From contig NZ_CP092107.1 of assembly GCF_029016485.1 (NCBI RefSeq), positions 496,001 to 560,000 on the forward strand: DNA of 64,000 nucleotides, in the 5' to 3' direction. Shown piece by piece: positions 54,529 through 61,951 of this stretch. Every line of letters starts with the position of its first letter. The stretch's first letter is position 1. The notes beneath the pieces were generated by a model. That model was not told the origin of the DNA and searched no databases. It was given only the letters and a program-made list of their open reading frames with translations. The translations under genes were made by a program, and so were the position numbers. This stretch comes from Vibrio sp. JC009. Its GTDB lineage: Bacteria; Pseudomonadota; Gammaproteobacteria; Enterobacterales; Vibrionaceae.

Positions 54529-56164
54529 AGGTTTTCTCCTCTCCCGGCTCTTCTATTGGCGCAAAGTATTTTGCATCCAGTATCTGTTTTAAGGGTTTAT
54601 TTTCGGCCAGTGCAAGGAATAGCTCCTGCCACTGCACCTCTGAAAGCTCTTCGACATTTCTCAGCCAAAGGGCGTTATTTTCGGACGGAATTTCACTGCC
54701 ACAGCGCTCATAAATCACCATGGTTGAGCGGTTACGACAGGCTCCGGCGCACATGGTTCTGCTGATCTTGATTCGCTTATCACCTTCCGACAGACCAAGC
54801 GATTTCAGGATGGAGCGCAGATCATGAGCAAGGTTTTTGCTGCCGGCTTTGGCACAGCGTCCACCTTCGCACAGAAGAATGTGATGTTTGTGGTGAAGCA
54901 TAGGGCGGTTCAGATCCACATGCTTTGGCTTGCACTGGTAACCCTCAACCACCTCGTTGCCATGAGCGTTAACTTTTATCTCTGCCGGGTTGCTGCTCTT
55001 ATCACCATGCTTTTGTTCACTGCCGTGCTTTTTCCTGCCAAACCAGTTCTTTCTTTTCTGCTGAACCAGAGACTCTGCAAACTCACGACGACAGCAGGCC
55101 ACCGTCATATTGTAACCATCCTGCTTAAATGCCCATTTAGGCACCACCAGCTGTCTGGTATCACTGAGTTTAAGCGCGGCAGCTTCGGCCACTGAATTGC
55201 TGCCGGTGACTTTTTTCACGTAATCGGACGGGTTTTCAATACCCTCAATCCCATTCAGCATTTCAGGTGCAAAAGTGGTAAAAGGCCACTGCATCTCTTC
55301 GGACAGTTCGTTTAACGCCACTTCGTCAGCTTTTAGATCTATGCTTGAAATGGCCTGAACTGACTCCAGAGAAAGATTGAAGGTTTTACTAAAGGTTTCT
55401 AAACCGGCTTTTATCACTGAAAACGGCGTATTTCGGTCGCAACCCAAGCCCAGCACCAGCGACTTAGGACGCCATAGCACCAGCTTGTTTTCCCAACCGG
55501 AAAGATCCGGAGACTGCTCATCTGTGATCAGGATGGCGCCGCGATAATCTTCGCTGTCGATCCCGTTTAGCTCTATATGGGTAAGAATATTCGACGGCAT
55601 ACGTTTTTCGTATTTCCACCAGGTTTTCTCACCGCTCTGCTGGGCGATAATAACCGGCTCATCATTGACAATGGCCGCAGATACATTGGTGATAGATGGC
55701 TCTGAAACCGGGTCTAAAACCCAGCCAAATGGCGCGCCCAGCATATCGGCAGAGACGGTTTCTGACACATCTGAAGCTGTGGTGATAACCGGGATAGCTT
55801 TCACAATATGCGCAACCCGCTCGGTCAGCTGATTAGCTCCGCCACGGTGTCCGGACAGCATGGAAATGGCGAACTTTGCCATTTCATCCAGACAGACTAC
55901 GGCAGGGTCAGTACGCTTATCCTGCATCAGCGGGCCAATCATCCGGCTGACAATGCCGCTGGCAAAAATAAAGATATGCCCGTCATACTGGCTGAACTTA
56001 TCAGCGACAAAGCCAGCCAGCGGAAGCGATAATAGCTCTGCTTCCGGTGCCTGCTCTATCGCAGCTTCAGTGACAAACAGATCCGCAAAGGGAAGCGCAC
56101 GCTTTAGTCTTGCGGCCTGCTTCGCTCCGTTTACGGTGATGGCGTATATAGCTAACTTCTTCAT
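54521..56164 (-). CDS. cbiG: CbiG fused to a thioredoxin-like [2Fe-2S] ferredoxin
   Basis: This is a 547-residue protein. CbiG (cobalt-precorrin-5A hydrolase) covers about residues 1-370: FASGIVSRMIGPLMQDKRTDPAV, SGHRGGANQLTERV, LVLGLGCDRNTPF and TGSNSVAEAAAL. A basic linker (WFGRKKHGSEQKHG) follows at 374-420. Residues about 425-520 form a ferredoxin of the Shethna/thioredoxin-like type: Cys432-x4-Cys437 in LLCEGGRCAKAG and Cys472-x3-Cys476 in TMCAGACRNRS. The ring-opening step frees acetaldehyde and needs no redox, so the fused ferredoxin may serve another enzyme, for instance a reductase. Confidence 0.85.
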   Translation of the reverse strand: MKKLAIYAITVNGAKQAARLKRALPFADLFVTEAAIEQAPEAELLSLPLAGFVADKFSQYDGHIFIFASGIVSRMIGPLMQDKRTDPAVVCLDEMAKFAISMLSGHRGGANQLTERVAHIVKAIPVITTASDVSETVSADMLGAPFGWVLDPVSEPSITNVSAAIVNDEPVIIAQQSGEKTWWKYEKRMPSNILTHIELNGIDSEDYRGAILITDEQSPDLSGWENKLVLWRPKSLVLGLGCDRNTPFSVIKAGLETFSKTFNLSLESVQAISSIDLKADEVALNELSEEMQWPFTTFAPEMLNGIEGIENPSDYVKKVTGSNSVAEAAALKLSDTRQLVVPKWAFKQDGYNMTVACCRREFAESLVQQKRKNWFGRKKHGSEQKHGDKSSNPAEIKVNAHGNEVVEGYQCKPKHVDLNRPMLHHKHHILLCEGGRCAKAGSKNLAHDLRSILKSLGLSEGDKRIKISRTMCAGACRNRSTMVIYERCGSEIPSENNALWLRNVEELSEVQWQELFLALAENKPLKQILDAKYFAPIEEPGEEKTCG

Positions 56165-56172
56165 AGTCCCGC

Positions 56173-56937
56173 TTACGCTGCCGACTGTTTACCGCGCAGT
56201 ACGCCGCGACGGGAGCGGATAGAAATCTGAACCATAGAGAAGTAACGGTGCTCTTCCGGCACTTCATCCAGATTAGTGTAGATCTCTTCTTTATCTGTAC
56301 TGGCATGAGAAACGTAAGTTGCCGCTCCCTCAAGGCCAAGCTGTTTCAGTTTTGCCGAGAGCTGCGGGATCATACGACCGGCTTTGATCAGCATGATGGT
56401 ATCGAAGTCATGCACCAGTGTTTCAAGGCACTCAATACCATAGGTCGCAGGCACGACGCAGAAACGCTCTTTGCCGTCGGCCAGAGGAATTTTGGTTGCC
56501 GCCGGTACTGCCGTAATGGAAGTCACACCCGGTACAATAACAGGAACCACTTGCGGCGCGATTTCGTCCAGTTCTTCCTGAATATAAGCCCAGGTACTGA
56601 ATACTGACGGATCGCCTTCAGTCACAAATACCACAGATTTGCCTTCTTTCAGGCGCTCAAGAATCGCCTCAGCACCCGCCTGCCAAGCAGGAACATTCAG
56701 TGACGCGTCTCGGGTCATAGGAAAATGCAAAAACAGACGCTCACCGGAAATCTCTTCTTCTGATAGTGCCCCGGTTACGATTTCCCATGCAAATGAATCG
56801 GCTTTGCCTTTGTTTTTTTCAGGGATAGCAACCACATCGGCTTCTGCTATCAGGCGAGCCGCTTTAAGAGTAAGCAGTTCGCTGTCTCCTGTACCAACAC
56901 CAACTGCGTATAGCTGACCTAAGTTATTATTGTCCAT
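56173..56937 (-). CDS. cbiL: Precorrin-2 C20-methyltransferase (CbiL/CobI)
   Basis: This is a 254-residue corrin methyltransferase. GQLYAVGVGTGDSELLTLKAARLI begins the chain (in pieces: LYAVGVGTGDSELLTLKAA). VFVTEGDPSVFSTWAYIQEEL and VPGVTSITAVPAATKIPLADGKE are CbiL signatures. It adds a methyl at C20 of (cobalt-)precorrin-2 and so follows CobA. It lies eight bases upstream of CbiG and ten downstream of CbiET. Confidence 0.93.
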   Translation of the reverse strand: MDNNNLGQLYAVGVGTGDSELLTLKAARLIAEADVVAIPEKNKGKADSFAWEIVTGALSEEEISGERLFLHFPMTRDASLNVPAWQAGAEAILERLKEGKSVVFVTEGDPSVFSTWAYIQEELDEIAPQVVPVIVPGVTSITAVPAATKIPLADGKERFCVVPATYGIECLETLVHDFDTIMLIKAGRMIPQLSAKLKQLGLEGAATYVSHASTDKEEIYTNLDEVPEEHRYFSMVQISIRSRRGVLRGKQSAA

Positions 56938-56946
56938 GAATTTCTC

Positions 56947-58176
56947 CTACACAGTTTTTGTTATTGTGAATAAATGAATCGGGTTCTCCGCCTGATAGCG
57001 AAGATAATGAGCAAGCGGTTGAGTGCTGGATACGTTAACCATCTGAGCATCAAAGCTGACGTCGTTCTGCTTCGCCCACTGGTAGACTTCCGCCACCGTA
57101 TCCATAGTGACAGCCGAAACCACAAGACGGCCGCCACTCTTTAGTGAATCCAGACAGTAAGAAAGAATAGATTCCATCGCACCTCTGCTGCCGCCGACAA
57201 ATATGGCGTCTGGCTTTTCCAGTTCCGACAGGGCCTCAGGAGCCTTGCCTTTAATCAGTTCAACATTATCAGTGCCATGGGCAAAAATATTTGCCTGAAT
57301 ACTTTCAAAGCACTCTTCATTACACTCCACGGCATATACCTGGCCATTGTTAGCAAACTTTGCGGACTCAATGGCAACCGAACCTGAGCCTGTGCCTATA
57401 TCCCAGACGGTATCATCTGACTGAATCCGCATACTGGTGAGAGCAAGATGACGGATCGACTGCTTGGTGATCAGGCCGTTTTTCGGCATACGTTTCAGGT
57501 AGCTTTGGTCAGAAGAAAACTGACCGTGCCCGCCCCACAGAGCCTGATTTTCCCTCTGAGCCACCAGAATGTTGAGCGGGTCAAATCCGGTATCACTCTC
57601 AGCCAGTTCTTCTACGCTGAAAGTTCTGATGGTTTCTTCCGTGCCACCAAGCTGCTCGCAAACGCTGAGCTTCCAGCCGGTTTCACTGAACTGCTTCATA
57701 TGTGCAGCGACAATCTGTGGCGTGTTTTTGCTGTCGGTAAGAATGGCAAACAAATTACCCTGCTGCATCTTAGCCACCAAACCCGCCAGCTTACGGCCAT
57801 GGCAGGAAATAAAGCGACTCTCCGACCATGGGATACCCAGCCTTGAAAAGGCCAGTTGCGCAGAGCTATGAGTGGGAATAAAGCTAAGCTCGTCCACCGG
57901 CATTTTCTTTAACAGAGTACTGCCAATACCAAAGAACAGAGGATCGCCCGACGCCAGCACAACCACACCGCCCTCTTCGCTTTCGTCAATCACTTCACTC
58001 AGCCAGTCAGAAAAGCCCTGACTCATATCCAGAAACAGGCCTTCAAACTGAGGAAACCATTCAAGATGGCGCGGATGCCCTGCCACTACGCGCGCAGCCG
58101 CAACAGCGTTCACTGCCTTGCTGGTCAGGCTAACGCAACCATCTTCAGGAACACCAACAACCGTTATACTCGTCAT
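56947..58176 (-). CDS. cbiET: Fused precorrin-6Y methyltransferase/decarboxylase (CbiE-CbiT)
   Basis: This is a 409-residue fusion (CobL-type). CbiE is about residues 1-205 (ITVVGVPEDGCVSLTSKAVNAV, VVLASGDPLFFGIGSTLL, ISCHGRK). CbiT is about 230-409 with the SAM-binding loop WDIGTGSGSVAIESAKF and AIFVGGSRGAMESIL. CbiE methylates C5 and CbiT methylates C15 with decarboxylation of the acetate on ring C. It starts six bases after CbiC. Confidence 0.93.
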   Translation of the reverse strand: MTSITVVGVPEDGCVSLTSKAVNAVAAARVVAGHPRHLEWFPQFEGLFLDMSQGFSDWLSEVIDESEEGGVVVLASGDPLFFGIGSTLLKKMPVDELSFIPTHSSAQLAFSRLGIPWSESRFISCHGRKLAGLVAKMQQGNLFAILTDSKNTPQIVAAHMKQFSETGWKLSVCEQLGGTEETIRTFSVEELAESDTGFDPLNILVAQRENQALWGGHGQFSSDQSYLKRMPKNGLITKQSIRHLALTSMRIQSDDTVWDIGTGSGSVAIESAKFANNGQVYAVECNEECFESIQANIFAHGTDNVELIKGKAPEALSELEKPDAIFVGGSRGAMESILSYCLDSLKSGGRLVVSAVTMDTVAEVYQWAKQNDVSFDAQMVNVSSTQPLAHYLRYQAENPIHLFTITKTV

Positions 58177-58182
58177 CGTTAT

Positions 58183-58836
58183 TTACACCGTCTGGTACAT
58201 AAGTGCGTGAATAGTCGAAACCACAATCGGACTGCCGCCTTTACGCCCTGCACTGGCGATATATGGCACCTTTGACTGCTGCATCAATTCGTCTTTTGAC
58301 TCTTCTGCCTTAACAAAGCCCACAGGAATGCCGACAATCAGCGCCGGTTTTATTTCACCGGCTTCAACCATACGCAGTACTTCATACAGAGCGGTAGGCG
58401 CATTACCCACACCAATAATCGCGCCATCCAGCAGACCTGAATCACGCGCTTTACGCATCGCCCAGATTGCGCGGGTTTCACCCTTCTCTTTGGCTATGGC
58501 TATCACTTCTTCATCGCTGATAAAGCAATGCACGCTGTTGTTGTTCACCGCCAGTCGCTGCGCACTCAGGCCGCTGGTGATCATGGTGACATCACTGACA
58601 ATCGGGCAACCTGACTTAATCGCCTCGATACCGGCTTCCACCGCACCTTCACTAAAGTGAAATAGTTTGGCAAACTCAAAATCACCCGTGGTATGGATTG
58701 CTCTTCTTACCACAGGCCACTGTTTTTCATCGAAGTTATGACCGCCATGAAACTGGTGGATTTCCTGATCGATAATCGAAAACGAGTCATTTTCAATTAC
58801 CTGCCCCTGACGGGTCATCTGCTTCATTTTTTCCAT
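58183..58836 (-). CDS. cbiC: Precorrin-8X methylmutase (CbiC/CobH)
   Basis: This is a 217-residue isomerase that moves the C11 methyl to C12 to give (cobalt-)precorrin-8X's product hydrogenobyrinate/cobyrinate. The CbiC signatures are RAIHTTGDFEFAKLFHF, CPIVSDVTMITSGLSAQRL and IIGVGNAPTALYEVL, with PALIVGIPVGFVKAEESK near the end. It is downstream of CbiD with a 233-bp gap that carries a repeat, and six bases upstream of CbiET. Confidence 0.94.
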   Translation of the reverse strand: MEKMKQMTRQGQVIENDSFSIIDQEIHQFHGGHNFDEKQWPVVRRAIHTTGDFEFAKLFHFSEGAVEAGIEAIKSGCPIVSDVTMITSGLSAQRLAVNNNSVHCFISDEEVIAIAKEKGETRAIWAMRKARDSGLLDGAIIGVGNAPTALYEVLRMVEAGEIKPALIVGIPVGFVKAEESKDELMQQSKVPYIASAGRKGGSPIVVSTIHALMYQTV

Positions 58837-58917
58837 TGTTTTTCCACCTGAATACTGTTTTAGGTTTCGTCTTAGCCGAATCCCTTAATTCTCGTCACTT
58901 CAAAGCCGTCTACTTTC

Positions 58918-59036
58918 GTCATCCCGGAAATTGCGAAGCTTTTATCCGGGATCTACTGTCTGTGCGCTGTAGAGCTACAAATAACCTTATACCTTACAAC
59001 GCGCCTTAATCAGATTCCCGTTTTCACGGGAATGAC
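58918..59036. repeat. GTCAT-type palindromic element (family C) inside the cobalamin operon
   Basis: This 119-bp element begins GTCATCCCGG and ends GGGAATGAC. It contains the hairpin TCCCGGA/TCCGGGA and the perfect ATTCCCGT/ACGGGAAT hairpin at 59014-59033. It lies between cbiD and cbiC, the only gap over 60 bp in the operon, so it might affect downstream expression. Confidence 0.7.
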
Positions 59037-59069
59037 GACGACTGTTGAAATGACTATATATGGAAGGAA

Positions 59070-60161
59070 TTAGCTGCGAGCCAACTCCTTCCCATCAAAA
59101 TCAATCAAAATCACATCAATTTCCAGCGCATCCGCGGTATAGCGATTGGCATGTGCCTGAGTTTCCCTGCATAAACGGTTAAGAAAACTCTGTTCATTAT
59201 TGTCACGTACCAAATTCAGCACATGCCGTCCGGTATTTGCACAAGTTATCTCACCGCACAAAGACGCAGACAAGCCTTCCTCTTTCGCAAGCTCACTCAG
59301 GCGCTGAAAGTCAATTGCATGGCCGGAAACATGAGTCATCATTCGCCCTGAAACCAGCTTGCCCATTTTGCCAATCATGGTCACCAGCGTAACACGCGTT
59401 ACACTGTAGCGTTTCGAAGCCCGCAAACCGACACCAATAAAATCACCTGCCTGGATAAAGGCCATATCCGGCAGGTCAGGAAGCAAAGCCATAGCCGCCT
59501 TTTCTGAGCGTCCGCCTGTGGTTAATACAAGGTGCTCAGAGCCATTGGCCCTGGCAATCTGAACCGACTGCCTTACCGATGCCGCATAAGCAGAGGTCGA
59601 AAACGGCTTAACCGTACCCCGGGTTCCCAGAATCGAGATGCCACCGATAAGCCCGAGTCTTTCACTAATGGTCTCTTTCGCCGCTTTTTCACCGCCGGGA
59701 ACTGAAATGGTCAGTTCCAGCCCTGTTTGTTCATCTGCTTTCTGCCATTCCAGCTTTGCCATTTCTAAAATATTGGCTCTCGGCACCGGGTTAATGGCTG
59801 GTTCTCCCACAGGTAGTTCCAGTCCCGGCAAAGTCACTGTGGCTACGCCTTTTCCGCCTTTAAGGAAAATACCCGGCTCGCTTATACGTCTGGCGCTGCA
59901 CTGAATCTCTAAACCATGTGTGCAATCCGGATCATCACCGGCATCTTTAATGATGCCTGCAGTCACCTCTTCTGCTCCCTCAAGACGGCAGAGTTCAAAG
60001 GTGACAAAGTCCCGGTTTGGCAGCTGTATTTCGATATGTGAAAAAGGAGTCTGCTGAATAAGCATTCTCACCGCAGCCCTTGCAGCTGCCGCAGCACATG
60101 CACCTGTCGTATAACCGTGGCGCAATTCTTCATTGTGCTTTGAACGCTTTAACTTACCCAC
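59070..60161 (-). CDS. cbiD: Cobalt-precorrin-5B C1-methyltransferase (CbiD)
   Basis: This is a 363-residue enzyme that methylates C1 in the anaerobic pathway. LRHGYTTGACAAAAARAAVRML is the signature near the N-terminus (in pieces: RHGYTTGACAAAAAR). VSVPGGEKAAKETISERLGLIGGISILGTRG is the central conserved block (GLIGGISILGTRGTVKPFS) and IKMGKLVSGRM-like MIGKMGKLVSGRMMTHVSG follows. CbiD marks the oxygen-independent route; no CobG is seen here. It is the first gene after the riboswitch. Confidence 0.94.
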   Translation of the reverse strand: MGKLKRSKHNEELRHGYTTGACAAAAARAAVRMLIQQTPFSHIEIQLPNRDFVTFELCRLEGAEEVTAGIIKDAGDDPDCTHGLEIQCSARRISEPGIFLKGGKGVATVTLPGLELPVGEPAINPVPRANILEMAKLEWQKADEQTGLELTISVPGGEKAAKETISERLGLIGGISILGTRGTVKPFSTSAYAASVRQSVQIARANGSEHLVLTTGGRSEKAAMALLPDLPDMAFIQAGDFIGVGLRASKRYSVTRVTLVTMIGKMGKLVSGRMMTHVSGHAIDFQRLSELAKEEGLSASLCGEITCANTGRHVLNLVRDNNEQSFLNRLCRETQAHANRYTADALEIDVILIDFDGKELARS

Positions 60162-60249
60162 TTAATTTCCAATCCATATAACTCATTTTTGTCGTCGCTT
60201 CGCGCTCACGAAACACGCCACTTATATCACTCCAAAGCCAACCACCGCC

Positions 60250-60310
60250 GTCATCCCGGGAATGACGACGGAGCAGGAATTCAAGTTCGTCTTCATCATC
60301 ACGAAAATGA
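60250..60310. repeat. Degenerate family C element
   Basis: GTCATCCCGGGAATGAC at 60250-60266 is a near-palindrome matching the ends of the element at 58918-59036 joined together. GACGAC and CACGAAAATGACG follow. It lies between the riboswitch and cbiD. Confidence 0.5.
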
Positions 60311-60409
60311 CGTAAGACGGTAAAGACTGGTTTTAAGTTACGAGAACAATTTGGCGGGAATCATAGAAAAGCAATGCTGAGTGATCCCGCCCAGTCTTTA
60401 TAAAATATG

Positions 60410-60545
60410 TTCTATTTAGCAGGTTCTGGCTTACGAATCCGGCCTCAATTTGCCGGTAATTTATTCGCTTACAGTTGCGGGTACAGCCCAGGATTTTCAC
60501 CTGATTCACTAAGATAGCAGACGCTATCTGGTACTAAATAAGTTG
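60410..60545 (-). promoter_or_regulatory. Cobalamin (AdoCbl-type) riboswitch upstream of the cobalamin operon
   Basis: Read on the minus strand, the core AATCAGGTGAAAATCCTGGG (from 60506 downwards) and GCTGTACCCGCAACTGTAAG matches the conserved cobalamin riboswitch box (GGTGnnAAnTCC...CnGnCCCGCnnCTGT). AGCCAGAACCTGC further down matches the closing element. It is 240-380 bp upstream of the first gene (cbiD), so it controls the whole operon, normally by repression when cobalamin is plentiful. The expression platform is not obvious. Confidence 0.9.
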
Positions 60546-60746
60546 AGGAAGTCTCTCATATGGCATTACTAATAATTTTGACGCTTATCAATTTTAGACA
60601 ATAGATAAATATCGCCCTTTGAAAAATAGGCAAATCGATAAATAAGTCCTTTAATTTACAAAAGCAACATATTGATAAAGCGTGACTTTTTAAAATCAAC
60701 AGCTAACAAGCGCAAAAATACCGATACATTTACACCACTTCATTAT

Positions 60747-60762
60747 AGTGACATAGATCACG
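60747..60762. promoter_or_regulatory. CRP-like site upstream of the HAD phosphatase
   Basis: AGTGA, six bases, then TCACG matches the CRP consensus at eight of ten core positions. It lies 129 bp upstream of the + strand HAD gene and about 200 bp from the riboswitch start, so it could serve either promoter. The rest of 60546-60890 shows no gene. Confidence 0.45.
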
Positions 60763-60890
60763 GATACAATCTGCCTGAAATGCAACGAAATCACACATGA
60801 TATAAGCGTAAAAGCCTATATTTTGTGACTTCAAACACATATACTCCTTCACCGAATCAGAACTTGTCAGGCATTTTAAGGTAGTTATCA

Positions 60891-61694
60891 GTGAGCTCAG
60901 ACAACATTAAATTTATCGCAGCGGATATGGACGGTACGCTTTTAGATGAAAAGGGAAAACTGGATCCTGCATTTTTCGGGCTATATGAACAGCTTGAAGA
61001 AAACAACATCATCTTCGCTGCCGCCTCTGGCCGTCAGTACTACAGCCTGTTAAAGACCTTTGAACCAATCAAAGACCGAATGATGTTTATTGCTGAAAAC
61101 GGCACCATGGTAATGCATAAAGGCCAGGAGCTTTATAGCTGCACTATGGGGCAGGAAAACATCAACAACATTATCAATCATGCCCGTTCCATTGAAGGAG
61201 CGCATATCGTTCTGTGCGGAAAGCAGTCAGCTTATATCGAAACTCAGGCAGCGGATGCATTGGAAGAGTTCAGTAAATACTATGAACGCTGCCATTATGT
61301 AGAAGATCTTCTGACTGTAGAAGATGAATTTATCAAAGTCGCCATCTGCCATTTTGATGGTACCGAAGAGAAGGTCTATCCAGGCATCAACCAGATGTTT
61401 GGCCATGATCATAAAGTCGTCATCAGTGCCCGTGTCTGGCTGGATATTATGAATTCCGAGGCTTCAAAGGGAGCGGCCATCGAAAACCTGCAGGAAAGGC
61501 TGAATTTCGGTTATAACGAAACCATGAGTTTTGGTGATTACTTCAATGATGTGGAAATGCTTCAGTCCAGCTATCACTCCTACGCCGTAGAAAACGCGCA
61601 TGAAGGCGTGAAAAAATACGCCCGTTTTTCTGCTCCGGGTAACAACGAGGGCGGCGTGTTACAGGTTATTCGTGCTCATCTGAATAACGCATAA
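60891..61694 (+). CDS. Cof-type HAD-IIB sugar phosphatase
   Basis: This is a 267-residue cytoplasmic hydrolase. Motif I is FIAADMDGTLLDEKGKLDP (in the order DxDGT), motif II is FAAASGRQYY, and the final motif is MSFGDYFNDVEML. It has the large cap typical of Cof/YbiV/YidA. It dephosphorylates sugar phosphates or cofactor phosphates with a broad range. The start is GTG at 60891, with AAGG upstream at the right distance. It stands alone between the cobalamin promoter and a repeat element. Confidence 0.9.
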   Translation: MSSDNIKFIAADMDGTLLDEKGKLDPAFFGLYEQLEENNIIFAAASGRQYYSLLKTFEPIKDRMMFIAENGTMVMHKGQELYSCTMGQENINNIINHARSIEGAHIVLCGKQSAYIETQAADALEEFSKYYERCHYVEDLLTVEDEFIKVAICHFDGTEEKVYPGINQMFGHDHKVVISARVWLDIMNSEASKGAAIENLQERLNFGYNETMSFGDYFNDVEMLQSSYHSYAVENAHEGVKKYARFSAPGNNEGGVLQVIRAHLNNA

Positions 61695-61753
61695 TTTATA
61701 GCCGTTTCAGGACTTATAGCATCAGATTCAATCTTGAATAGTTATGCAAAAAT

Positions 61754-61906
61754 CTCGTTCCCACGGTCCTCCGTGGGAATGCATATCAGACTCAAAGTTA
61801 CCAGCTGAGTATAAACTTTCACGGAACTTATTTTCTGCTCTTTTAGTGTTTTACGTAGATGTTTTCAGCCGCGGCATGCATTCCCACGCAGGAGCATAGG
61901 AACGAG
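61754..61906. repeat. MITE-like palindromic element (family A), copy 3
   Basis: This 153-bp element has ends CTCGTTCCCACGGTCCTCCG and GGAGCATAGGAACGAG. The inner ATATCAGACTCAAAGTTACC is the inverse of that in the copy at 37143-37295. It lies between the convergent HAD and GGDEF genes. Confidence 0.8.
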
Positions 61907-61951
61907 GGCGTGGTGAATGATTTGACGTTTTTATTGCATAAAGAAAGTATG

